Positions 8,299 to 15,976 of a DNA stretch of 28,985 bases are shown one piece after another. This DNA comes from Flavobacteriales bacterium UBA5933 (GTDB lineage: Bacteria; Bacteroidota; Bacteroidia; Flavobacteriales; Weeksellaceae), in the NCBI GenBank assembly GCA_002430925.1, contig DJDD01000033.1, positions 1 through 28,985 on the forward strand, given 5' to 3'. Position numbers and translations under genes: made by a program. The notes beneath the pieces are model-generated. The model had not been told where the DNA came from. It saw only the letters and a program-made list of their open reading frames with translations, and did not search any database. Positions within the stretch are counted from its first letter, which is position 1, and each line of letters opens with the position of its first letter.

Positions 8299-11200
8299 TT
8301 AATCTGCTTTGTAGTAAGACATTTCTGCAAAAATTAATTCGCGTTTGTTTTTTGTGTCCAAATAATTTGATTTTACCTCAATAATCTGATTATTCAAAAT
8401 CACCCAATTCAAAAAGTTAATTTCACCTTCTAACAATTGTCGATTAATCGTTTTTTGTAAATCTAATGAAGCTGGTAATTGAGTTTTTTCAAAATCATCG
8501 AGAATATCTTTGTATGTTGTAAGCTGATTTTTTAGAATATCAAAATCTTGTTGAATTTTTAATTGTTGTAAAGTATAGTTTTGCTTTGCTATATCGACTT
8601 TTACTTTAGATGCTTCAATGTTAGAATTTATAGCTTTAGTAAACAATGGTATTCCAACTCCAACTTGATAGGAATTATATCGATTCCTATTAATATCTAA
8701 AAAACTTTGATTAGAATAACCAACTGTTAGAGTAGGAGATTTCTTAGATTTTTCAACATCAACTTCTAAATTAGATGTATTTATATTTTCCTCTGCCAAT
8801 TGTAAAAGAGGATGTTGATTGATACTTGTAAGTTCTTCAGAGTTAAACCAATTAATAGTTTCCTTTGTGGGGTAAATCTTAGTTTCAGTATTACATAAAT
8901 ACTGCATTTGTCTTGCTGCATTTTCTAGTTCGACATTCACTAATTTTATTTGGTTATCAATTGATTTTAATTGAATAATAGCTGTAGAAACTTCACTACG
9001 ATTTGCTTCACCTTTCTTTAATCGTAAATTAGATTTATCTAAAAATTGCTGATATATGGATTGATTTTCTTTCAATAAATCTTGTTGAGCTTCTAAATTT
9101 TGCATTGCTACAAACGTTCTAGCTAAACGTTGTTTAATTTCTAATTTAGTTAATTTCTCATTTGCTTTCGATGAGGTTATCATCTGTTCATTTAGTACTT
9201 TTTGTCTTTTATAAACAACAGGAAATTGAAAGGATTGCGAAACAGAAAATTGATTATCAAAATCATTGGTATTTAATTGACCTAAATTTGTAGAAATTTC
9301 TGTTGGTCCAATAGAACGGTTAGAAAAAACATTCTTTTCATGATAAACCGTATTTAATTCAGCTTGTTTTATTTCTAAGTTATTTGCATCAGCTAATTGA
9401 ACCGCTTGTTCAAAACTGATACGTTCTTGTGCTTTTATAGTATTTCCAGCCAATGTAAATAGTGTAAATAATAATAGTGTTAGCGATACAGGATGTTTTC
9501 GCTTCTTTTTAAAATTAATATGTTCAAACATTACATATAATATTGGTAAAACAAATAAGGTAAGAAATGTAGCTCCCATTAATCCTCCGATAACAACAGT
9601 AGCCAATGGACGTTGTACTTCTGCACCAGAACCATTACTTAATGCCATTGGTAGAAAACCTAAAGAAGCAACAGCAGCTGTCATAAGTACAGGACGAAGA
9701 CGAGTTCGTGTACCAATAAGTACAATTCGTGTAGTGTTTTTTATTCCATTACTTTTTAATCGATTATATTCTGAGATTAATACAATTCCATTTAAAACAG
9801 CAATCCCAAATAAAGCAATAAATCCAACACCAGCACTTATACTAAAAGGCATTCCTCGACCAGCAAGAAGTAATATTCCACCAATAGAAGATAGGGGAAT
9901 AGCTGTATAAATTAATAGACTTTCTTTTACTGATTTAAAAGCAAAGAAAAGTAATACAAAAATTAAAATTAAAGCTACAGGAACAGCAATTCCTAATCTT
10001 GCTTTTGCTTCGTTTAAATTTTCAAATGCTCCACCATAAGTTGTGTAATAACCAGTTGGTAATTTTATTTTGCTATTTACTTTTTGTTGTAATTCATTAA
10101 CCACACTTTCTACATCTCGTCCTTTAACATTAAATCCAATAACAATTCTTCTTTTTGTATCTTCTCTTTGTATTTGGTTTGGTGTGTTTTTATAATCAAC
10201 ATTTGCAATTTGTTGTAAAGGAATTTGAACTCCAGATGGCATAGGAATTAATAAATTCTTTATATCTTCAATGTTTTCTCTTTTATTTTTAGCTAAACGA
10301 ACAACTAAGTCAAATCGTTTTTCACCTTCGAAAACCATTCCTGTTGATTGTCCAGCAAATGCGATATTAATGATTCTATTCGCTTCACCAATACTTAAAC
10401 CATATTGAGCAAGAAGAGCTCTATTAAATTCTATTACAACTTGCGGTATTCCATTTACAGGTTCTATGTATAACTCTTGCGTTCCTTTTACTGAAGTGAT
10501 GAGGTTACCAATTTTTTGAGCATTAGAAGCTAAGCTATCTAAATTTTCACCAAAAATTTTCACGACAACATCCTGTCTTGCTCCAGTCATCAACTCATTA
10601 AAGCGCATTTGTACAGGAAATTGAAAACTAACAGATAATCCAGAAACATTTTCTAATGCTTTGGTCATTTTATGAGATAGCTCAGAAAAAGTCTTAGCAG
10701 ATGTCCATTCTTTTTTAGGTTTAAGAACAATAATCATATCTCCAGCATCCATAGGCATTGGGTCCGTAGGAATTTCACCACTTCCAATTTTAGTAACTAC
10801 CATTTGGACTTCAGGAAATTGTTCTTTTAGAATTTTAGCTGCTTTGGTCGTATATTCTATTGTAGTAGAAATATTACTTCCAGGTAAAACTCTAGCTTCA
10901 ACCGCAAAATCACCTTCTTCTAAAGCAGGAATAAACTCTCCTCCTAAACGTGACATTACAAATACTGCTATTGTAAAAAGACTTATAACAACTGTCAGAA
11001 TGATTGTTCTTTTTCTTAATGCTTTTATTAAGTATTTCTGATGAAATAGTTCTATTTTATGCATTATTCGATCAGATAAGTTCGGTTTAATTTTTTTCTT
11101 TCGACTCAAAAATAAACTACTCATCATAGGAACATAAGTAAGTGATAAAATGAATGCACCAGCTAAAGCAAAAGCAACTGTTTGAGCCATTGGTTTGAAC

Positions 11201-12627
11201 ATTTTACCTTCAATTCCTTGTAAAGAAAAAATAGGTAAATAAACAATTAAAATGATAATTTGACCAAATACAGCTGAGTTTACCATTTTCTTTGCAGAGG
11301 ACGCAACTGTTGCATCCATATCTATTTTTGAAAGCTTATTATTTAAACCAAATTTTTTGCTAAACATTAACTGATGCATAACAGCTTCTACAATAATAAC
11401 AGCTCCATCTACAATCAAACCAAAATCTAATGCACCTAAACTCATTAGATTTCCTCCAATCCCAAAAAGATTCATCATGATGATGGCGAATAATAAAGCT
11501 AAAGGAATAACCGAGGCAACAATAAGACCAGCTCTTAAATTACCTAAGAAGATGACTAAAATAAAAACAACAATTAAAGCACCTTCCATTAGATTAACTT
11601 CTACGGTATGAATTGTATTATCAACCATTTTTTTTCTATCCAAAAACGGTTCTATAACAATTCCCTCTGGTAGTGTTTTTTTGATTTCTTCTATTCGTTG
11701 TTGAACATTTTTAATAACATCATTACTGTTTGCACCTTTCAGCATCATTACAATAGCGCCAGAAACTTCACCTTTGTCATTGTATGTCATTGCTCCATAT
11801 CTTGTTGCAAAACCAGTGTTTATTTCTGCAACATCTTTCATCAAAATTGGAGTTCCGCTTCCAGAATGTTTTACAGTAATGTTTTCAATATCTTCGATTT
11901 TACCAATTAAACCTTCTGATCTTATAAATAAAGAAGTTGGACCTTTTTCTATGTATGCACCTCCAGTGTTTTGGTTATTTTCAGTCAGTGCATCAAATAA
12001 ATCATTAATTGTAAGATTAAATGCTTGCAAACGTTGTGGATCTATACCAATTTCATATTGCTTTAGTTTACCACCAAAACTACTTACATCAGCAACACCA
12101 GGAACACCAAGTAATTGCCTTCTTACAATCCAATCTTGTATTGTTCGCAGTTCAGTTTCATCGTATCGTTCTTCATAACCCTCGGCTGGACGAACAACAT
12201 ATTGATAAATTTCACCAAGGCCAGTAGAAATAGGACCTAATTGTGGTTGTCCAATACCATTTGGAATATCTTTTTGAACTTGCAAAAGTCTTTCACTAAC
12301 TTGTTGTCTTGCCCAGTAAACATCTGTATCATCATCGAAAACAATTGTTACAAGAGATAATCCAAATCTGGAGAAACTTCTGATATCCGTTATACCTCCA
12401 ATATTTGAGTTAGCTTGCTCGATTGGGAAAGTAACTAATCGCTCTATATCTTCTGCACTAAAGGAAGGAGCAACTGTAATAATTTGAACCTGATTGGATG
12501 TAATATCAGGTTGTGCATCAATAGGTAATTTAGTTGCATTGTATATACCAAATACCAACAAGGCAAACGTAAATAATCCTATGATAAATTTATTCTTGAT
12601 TGAGAAATCAATAATCTTATTTAACAT
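8299..12627 (-). CDS. czcA: CzcA-type heavy-metal RND transporter fused to a TolC-like outer-membrane factor
   Basis: This is a proton-driven efflux pump for divalent metal ions. Residues 1-1040 are a full HME-RND transporter: the N-terminal membrane helix and PIDAQPDITSNQVQI are typical, and twelve membrane helices and two periplasmic loops fit. The fourth-helix motif DFGLIVDGAVIIVE (D401, D407, E414) is the CzcA/Zn-Co-Cd type rather than the CusA/copper type. After helix 12 comes a basic stretch and a signal-peptide-like segment (SLTLLLFTLFTLAG, about 1048-1061, then IKAQ). About 375 residues of TolC-like, Gln/Asn-rich coiled-coil sequence follow to residue 1442. The frame is continuous with no sign of a frameshift. 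Fusions of this length are, from memory, common in Bacteroidota. Metal specificity is inferred from one motif only. Confidence 0.92.
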   Translation of the reverse strand: MLNKIIDFSIKNKFIIGLFTFALLVFGIYNATKLPIDAQPDITSNQVQIITVAPSFSAEDIERLVTFPIEQANSNIGGITDIRSFSRFGLSLVTIVFDDDTDVYWARQQVSERLLQVQKDIPNGIGQPQLGPISTGLGEIYQYVVRPAEGYEERYDETELRTIQDWIVRRQLLGVPGVADVSSFGGKLKQYEIGIDPQRLQAFNLTINDLFDALTENNQNTGGAYIEKGPTSLFIRSEGLIGKIEDIENITVKHSGSGTPILMKDVAEINTGFATRYGAMTYNDKGEVSGAIVMMLKGANSNDVIKNVQQRIEEIKKTLPEGIVIEPFLDRKKMVDNTIHTVEVNLMEGALIVVFILVIFLGNLRAGLIVASVIPLALLFAIIMMNLFGIGGNLMSLGALDFGLIVDGAVIIVEAVMHQLMFSKKFGLNNKLSKIDMDATVASSAKKMVNSAVFGQIIILIVYLPIFSLQGIEGKMFKPMAQTVAFALAGAFILSLTYVPMMSSLFLSRKKKIKPNLSDRIMHKIELFHQKYLIKALRKRTIILTVVISLFTIAVFVMSRLGGEFIPALEEGDFAVEARVLPGSNISTTIEYTTKAAKILKEQFPEVQMVVTKIGSGEIPTDPMPMDAGDMIIVLKPKKEWTSAKTFSELSHKMTKALENVSGLSVSFQFPVQMRFNELMTGARQDVVVKIFGENLDSLASNAQKIGNLITSVKGTQELYIEPVNGIPQVVIEFNRALLAQYGLSIGEANRIINIAFAGQSTGMVFEGEKRFDLVVRLAKNKRENIEDIKNLLIPMPSGVQIPLQQIANVDYKNTPNQIQREDTKRRIVIGFNVKGRDVESVVNELQQKVNSKIKLPTGYYTTYGGAFENLNEAKARLGIAVPVALILIFVLLFFAFKSVKESLLIYTAIPLSSIGGILLLAGRGMPFSISAGVGFIALFGIAVLNGIVLISEYNRLKSNGIKNTTRIVLIGTRTRLRPVLMTAAVASLGFLPMALSNGSGAEVQRPLATVVIGGLMGATFLTLFVLPILYVMFEHINFKKKRKHPVSLTLLLFTLFTLAGNTIKAQERISFEQAVQLADANNLEIKQAELNTVYHEKNVFSNRSIGPTEISTNLGQLNTNDFDNQFSVSQSFQFPVVYKRQKVLNEQMITSSKANEKLTKLEIKQRLARTFVAMQNLEAQQDLLKENQSIYQQFLDKSNLRLKKGEANRSEVSTAIIQLKSIDNQIKLVNVELENAARQMQYLCNTETKIYPTKETINWFNSEELTSINQHPLLQLAEENINTSNLEVDVEKSKKSPTLTVGYSNQSFLDINRNRYNSYQVGVGIPLFTKAINSNIEASKVKVDIAKQNYTLQQLKIQQDFDILKNQLTTYKDILDDFEKTQLPASLDLQKTINRQLLEGEINFLNWVILNNQIIEVKSNYLDTKNKRELIFAEMSYYKAD

Positions 12628-12657
12628 CGTAAAATTATATAGATTAATCTATTATAC

Positions 12658-12675
12658 ATTCACTTTTTAGTGAAT
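12658..12675. other. Short inverted repeat in the leader of the RND gene
   Basis: ATTCACT and AGTGAAT form a 7-bp stem around a 4-nt T loop, 31 bp before the RND start codon on the minus strand. No T run follows in either direction, so a terminator is unlikely. It could be a leader hairpin or an operator. Confidence 0.4.
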
Positions 12676-12737
12676 TATAAAATAGATATAGATTGAAAAT
12701 AATGCTAGAAATAATAATTTATAGCAAATGAATAAAG

Positions 12738-12763
12738 TGTTGTAAATAATGGTTGTTACAACA
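12738..12763. promoter_or_regulatory. 8-bp inverted repeat between the His-rich gene and the RND gene
   Basis: TGTTGTAA (12738-12745) and TTACAACA (12756-12763) form a perfect inverted repeat with a 10-nt spacer. It lies 27 bp downstream of the small His-rich gene and about 110 bp upstream of the pump gene, with no T run after it. Its symmetry and position suit either an operator for a dimeric regulator or an mRNA processing/stabilising hairpin inside the operon. The sequence does not say which. Confidence 0.4.
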
Positions 12764-12789
12764 TTTATTAGAGTTAAAATCTAGAAAAA

Positions 12790-13179
12790 TTACGCTTGTT
12801 TTGGTGGTTGCCAAATTGAATTTTGGCAATAGTTTGATACAAAATCTTTGTAATATAAAGAGATTGGTTTTGTATCTATTTTTTTGTCTATTTGAGGAAT
12901 TTCAAAAACGAAAATAGGTAAGTAGCTATGGTCTACATGTGTAGTTTCTATTTTTATAAAAGGAAGTTTTTGGTCAGTTTGCCAATCTTCATCTTTTTCA
13001 TGACCACCATAATGGTGTTTTATAAAAAAGACCATTTCTTCACTTATACTACCTAATTTATCTTTTTCTACATGTTCTATGAAGTGTGAAACAAATATCG
13101 GCAACTTATACAACTGTGAAAATTGAGTTGAAGTTGTGATGTATAGAAATATTAATATTTTTATTGCAAAAAGTTTCAC
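12790..13179 (-). CDS. Small His-rich exported protein of unknown function, upstream of the metal pump
   Basis: The product has 129 residues. A hydrophobic N-terminus (residues 4-16, FAIKILIFLYITT) suggests export. The mature part is rich in His and acidic residues, which fits metal binding: SHFIEHVEKD (H32, H36), IKHHYGGHEKDEDW (H55, H56, H60) and THVDH (H81, H84). It ends NSIWQPPKQA with a lone Cys at 118. I recall uncharacterised Bacteroidota proteins next to CusA/CzcA genes with the same plan (HY-acidic-LPF in the middle, IWQPP at the end), so it is probably a conserved companion. The start is GTG, with no in-frame ATG before residue 49. A consensus promoter ends 4 bp upstream, so the mRNA may be leaderless. 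A periplasmic metal-binding role is inference. Confidence 0.75.
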   Translation of the reverse strand: MKLFAIKILIFLYITTSTQFSQLYKLPIFVSHFIEHVEKDKLGSISEEMVFFIKHHYGGHEKDEDWQTDQKLPFIKIETTHVDHSYLPIFVFEIPQIDKKIDTKPISLYYKDFVSNYCQNSIWQPPKQA

Positions 13180-13183
13180 ATCA

Positions 13184-13213
13184 CAAAAGTATTGATATTT
13201 TTGTTTTAATCAA
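13184..13213 (-). promoter_or_regulatory. Promoter of the heavy-metal efflux locus
   Basis: On the minus strand, TTG (13213-13211), a 19-nt spacer and TACTTTTG (13191-13184) match the Bacteroidota -33/-7 consensus at every defined base. The predicted transcription start falls at about 13180-13177, on or beside the GTG start codon of the His-rich protein. Confidence 0.7.
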
Positions 13214-13312
13214 TATTGTTTTGAAAAAAATTCATTTGGCAATTGTTTAAATTTTATAAAATATTCTTATTAAAGAAGTTGTTTAAATGAATTATTTCTA
13301 ATAATTATAAGT

Positions 13313-13430
13313 TGCAATAGTGATTGAAGCGGCATCCTTTTTTGATTGGATTCATTTCAAAACTAAATCAATCTCCAATCTAAAAAGATACAGCGATAAA
13401 GCACGGTGCGAAGCAATTGCCCTATAAATA
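13313..13430 (-). repeat. Interspersed repeat A, copy 2 (short form)
   Basis: It matches the outer blocks of 6879-7034 almost exactly. The closing stem is GCAAT (13314-13318) with ATTGC (13416-13420). The inner arms (CCTTTTTTGATTGGA and TCCAATCTAAAAAGA) form a long imperfect stem around an AT-rich loop that is unrelated to the loop of copy 1. It lies 63 bp beyond the stop of the aldo/keto reductase and 100 bp upstream of the efflux promoter. Confidence 0.9.
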
Positions 13431-13493
13431 AACATAATCTCTGTAAGTTTAAACAACTTTAAATTCTACTGAATATTTAGAATTTATGATTAT

Positions 13494-14483
13494 TTATCCG
13501 TTTGTTAGTTTTAACGAATCTTCATTGTAACGTTCTCCAGTATTAGGATATTTAGCAATAATACTATCAATTGTATTGATATCATCTTTAGATAAAGCAA
13601 TATCAACAGATTTAGCATTTATCTCTAAATATTTTTGTTTTTTTGTTCCAGGTATTGGAATAATATCATCTCCTTGTGCCATCAGCCAAGCCAATGCCAT
13701 TTGAGCATTTGTTATTCCTTTACTCGTTGAAAATTCTGTAAGTGATTGAACTAGTTTTTGATTGTTTTCTAAATATGGACTTTGAAAACGAGGTAATTTT
13801 AATCTTGAATCACCTTGTTTTAATTGATTAACATCGAAATTTTCAGTTAACATTCCTCTTCCCAAAGGTGAAAATGGAATAAGAGACATATTGTGTTTTC
13901 TTACCATTGGTAAAATTTCAGCTTCAACATCTCTAGTAAGTAAAGAATATTCACTTTGCAATGCTGCAATAGGATGCACAGAATTTGCACGCTCAATACT
14001 TTTGGCTGATGCTTCGCAAATTCCCAAATAGCGAATTTTTCCTTCTTTTACTAAGTTACTCATTGCACCAATACTTTCTTCAATAGGTACATTGGGGTCA
14101 ATACGATGTAAGTAATACAAATCGATACAATCGATATCCAAACGTTGTAAACTTAATTCTACAGCTTTTTTCATATATTCAGGAGACCCATCAACATGAT
14201 TAGAAAAAGAGATAGAAGATTCATCATATCTAAATCCAAATTTTGTAGCAATAAATACTTTATCTCTATTTGGTTTTAAAACTTTTGAAATTAGTTTTTC
14301 ATTATTTCCACCACCATAAAAGTCAGCTGTATCCCAAAAATTAATTCCCAAATCCAACGCTTTATGTAAAGTATTTATACTTTCATTATCATCTATGTTT
14401 CCATAAGCATGAGACATTCCCATGCAACCTAAACCTATTGCAGAAACTTCCTCTCCTGTATTTCCTAATATTTTGTATTTCAT
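13494..14483 (-). CDS. Aldo/keto reductase
   Basis: This is a cytoplasmic NADPH-dependent oxidoreductase that reduces aldehydes or ketones. Its 329 residues fit the single-domain (beta/alpha)8 barrel. The catalytic tetrad is visible as D51 (WDTADFYGGG), Y56, K81 (IATKFGF) and H126 (YLHRID). The C-terminal cofactor-binding motif IIPIPGTKK is present. The sequence type is that of the bacterial YajO/AKR13-like 'general stress' reductases. It starts 12 bp after the MBL-fold hydrolase stop and is almost certainly co-transcribed with it, under the divergent HxlR regulator. That context suggests a part in detoxifying reactive carbonyls, but the substrate cannot be read from sequence. Confidence 0.92.
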   Translation of the reverse strand: MKYKILGNTGEEVSAIGLGCMGMSHAYGNIDDNESINTLHKALDLGINFWDTADFYGGGNNEKLISKVLKPNRDKVFIATKFGFRYDESSISFSNHVDGSPEYMKKAVELSLQRLDIDCIDLYYLHRIDPNVPIEESIGAMSNLVKEGKIRYLGICEASAKSIERANSVHPIAALQSEYSLLTRDVEAEILPMVRKHNMSLIPFSPLGRGMLTENFDVNQLKQGDSRLKLPRFQSPYLENNQKLVQSLTEFSTSKGITNAQMALAWLMAQGDDIIPIPGTKKQKYLEINAKSVDIALSKDDINTIDSIIAKYPNTGERYNEDSLKLTNG

Positions 14484-14495
14484 AATTATTTATTT

Positions 14496-15500
14496 TTAAA
14501 GTTTAATTTCTGTTGGATTGTAATAACTAATAGGATTCCAAACATATTCATCATCTCTTTTATCAATATATCCTAATCCTGGCCAGGGTAAATGAGAGGA
14601 CATGACTAATGTATTGTTTACAAAACAGTCACTTAAAATTTTGTTCCTTGTTTCAATTCCTTGTTTGAAATTAACATCAAATAAAACACCCCAATCAGGT
14701 TCAGAAATCATTAGTGGAGTATGTAATATATCTACAACATTTTTTATTGATTTATCTTCAGAAGCTATTGTAAATATTATATGTCCTGGTGTATGTCCTG
14801 GTGCCAATTCTGTTTTTATCAAATTAAATAAAGTTTCTCCAGCTTTGAATGTTTTAACTTTAGGACTAATTATTTTTAATAGTTTTTGAATAAAATTTAC
14901 AGTACCAGTTACTTGTTCTTGATTTAATTTACTTTGAGAAAAATCTGGGTTTTTTGTCATCCAAAAATCATATTCTTCCTTGGAAATATGATAAGTAGCT
15001 TTAGGAAAAACAAGTTGATTGTCTATAGATACTAATCCACCAATGTGGTCACGATGAGCATGTGTAATGAGAACATCTGTAATAGTAGTTGGTTCAATGC
15101 CTTCGTTAATAAGGCTTTCTATTAATAATCCTTGATTGTTATTAGAATGTTTACCCAATCCACTATCAATTAAAATTGTTCTGTCTGAGGTTTTTATTAA
15201 AATGATATTGATACTTAATTCTGCAACAGATTTTTTGAGATGCAATTGACTAGATTTTTTTTCAAATTCATTTTTTGAAATATCTGATGCAAATACTTTT
15301 TCAGGTTGATTAATAATCATTTCTCCATCAGAAAAAATGTAAAAATAAATTTTACCTAATTGTACTTTTATTGGTTTCATACTACGAATAGTTTTTTTGT
15401 TATTTTTAATCAAAAACGAATTACTCATTATTGTAGGGAAAGCAAATAAAGCACCAATCATAGAACCTAATTTTATTGCTTTTCTTCTATTTATTTTCAC
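14496..15500 (-). CDS. Tat-exported metallo-beta-lactamase-fold hydrolase (lactonase / methyl-parathion-hydrolase-like)
   Basis: This is a di-zinc hydrolase. The metal ligands are in canonical order: HAHRDH at 147-152 (H147, H149, D151, H152), H236 in APGHTPGH, D257 in VVDILH and H303 in SSHLPWPG. The C-terminal run HLPWPGLGYI...YVWNP resembles methyl parathion hydrolase and related lactonases. The N-terminus has a twin-arginine signal (NRRKAIKLG, then a hydrophobic stretch to about residue 24), so the folded, metal-loaded enzyme is probably exported. That signal also supports the GTG start, which has the A/G-rich stretch AAAAAAAGAAC just upstream; the next Met is residue 14, after the RR. 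Lactone or ester hydrolysis, including quorum-signal lactones, is possible, but the substrate is not determined. Confidence 0.85.
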   Translation of the reverse strand: MKINRRKAIKLGSMIGALFAFPTIMSNSFLIKNNKKTIRSMKPIKVQLGKIYFYIFSDGEMIINQPEKVFASDISKNEFEKKSSQLHLKKSVAELSINIILIKTSDRTILIDSGLGKHSNNNQGLLIESLINEGIEPTTITDVLITHAHRDHIGGLVSIDNQLVFPKATYHISKEEYDFWMTKNPDFSQSKLNQEQVTGTVNFIQKLLKIISPKVKTFKAGETLFNLIKTELAPGHTPGHIIFTIASEDKSIKNVVDILHTPLMISEPDWGVLFDVNFKQGIETRNKILSDCFVNNTLVMSSHLPWPGLGYIDKRDDEYVWNPISYYNPTEIKL

Positions 15501-15511
15501 GTTCTTTTTTT

Positions 15512-15542
15512 CAAAATTATTTACATAGTTTTGAATTTACAA
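15512..15542 (-). promoter_or_regulatory. Promoter of the MBL-hydrolase / aldo-keto reductase operon
   Basis: On the minus strand, TTG (15542-15540), a 20-nt spacer and TAATTTTG (15519-15512) fit the Bacteroidota consensus exactly. The predicted start is about 15508-15505, leaving a leader of only 5-8 nt before the GTG codon. The -33 box overlaps the palindrome at 15541-15552, a suitable place for repression by the adjacent HxlR protein. Confidence 0.65.
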
Positions 15543-15572
15543 GTACCTACTTTTTTGTACTTTAGTTACCTA
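15541..15572. promoter_or_regulatory. Candidate HxlR operator in the divergent promoter region
   Basis: AAGTA-CC-TACTT (15541-15552) is an inverted repeat with a 2-bp spacer, followed by GTACTT (15557-15562), which pairs with AAGTAC at 15541. A partial direct repeat GTACCTA / TTACCTA recurs 23 bp on. HxlR/YodB-type regulators bind short TACT/AGTA dyads, and this cluster overlaps the -33 box of the divergent operon. Assignment to this regulator is inferred from position and symmetry. Confidence 0.5.
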
Positions 15573-15616
15573 AAATAAACTATTATTGAGAATCAGTTTA
15601 TTAAAAATTATAATTT

Positions 15617-15973
15617 ATGATTAAAAATAATGAAACAGAACCAATGTGCGCTGTTGATTTTGCATTTAGAAGAATTGGAGGAAAATATAAAGGGCGTATA
15701 CTTTGGTATGTTTCGAAATATGAAGTTTTACGATTTGGTGAATTAAAAAGATTAATGAATGATATTACGACCAAAATGTTAACACAAACATTGCGAGAAT
15801 TAGAAAATAATGAACTATTGAATAGAAAAGTTTATCAAGAAGTTCCTCCAAAAGTTGAATATACACTAACCGAAACAGGTAAAAGTTTAATTCCTTTTAT
15901 AAATTTATTAAGAGATTGGGGGATAAGCCAAATGGAAAAAGAAAATATACCCATCCGTAAGCATCAAGTTTAA
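15617..15973 (+). CDS. HxlR-family winged-helix transcriptional regulator
   Basis: This 118-residue DNA-binding protein covers the whole HxlR/YodB domain. The N-terminal Cys11 (EPMCAVDFAFRRIGGKYK) is at the position of the redox- or electrophile-sensing Cys of YodB, HypR and related proteins, although the usual C-P dipeptide is C-A here. The recognition helix region is DITTKMLTQTLRELENN (about 49-65), and the wing is VPPKVEYTLTETG (about 75-87). It is transcribed divergently from the MBL hydrolase and aldo/keto reductase, with dyad symmetry between them. The arrangement suggests a repressor released by reactive carbonyls, quinones or hypochlorous acid. Only one Cys is seen, so sensing would need intermolecular disulfide formation or direct alkylation. 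Confidence 0.9.
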   Translation: MIKNNETEPMCAVDFAFRRIGGKYKGRILWYVSKYEVLRFGELKRLMNDITTKMLTQTLRELENNELLNRKVYQEVPPKVEYTLTETGKSLIPFINLLRDWGISQMEKENIPIRKHQV

Positions 15974-15976
15974 TTA

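Larger units (their letters stand above)
13180..13493. other. Intergenic region, 314 bp
   Basis: It lies between the 3' end of the aldo/keto reductase and the start of the His-rich gene, both on the minus strand. It contains the efflux locus promoter (13184-13213) and repeat A copy 2 (13313-13430). The rest is plain AT-rich sequence. No canonical terminator is seen after the aldo/keto reductase apart from the repeat itself. Confidence 0.8.

Noticed and set aside
8295..8330. Upstream ATG at 8330 as the adaptor start
   Set aside because: It would overlap the pump gene by 32 bp and place 12 polar residues before a clear lipoprotein signal peptide; the ATG at 8294 fits better.
9400..9560. Frameshift or assembly fusion between the pump and the TolC-like part
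   Set aside because: The frame is continuous, both halves are complete, and RND-TolC fusions of about 1440 residues are, from memory, standard in Bacteroidota.
11698..12227. Overlapping plus-strand frames antisense to the RND gene
   Set aside because: They are shadows of a well-conserved coding sequence, without start signals or recognisable domains.
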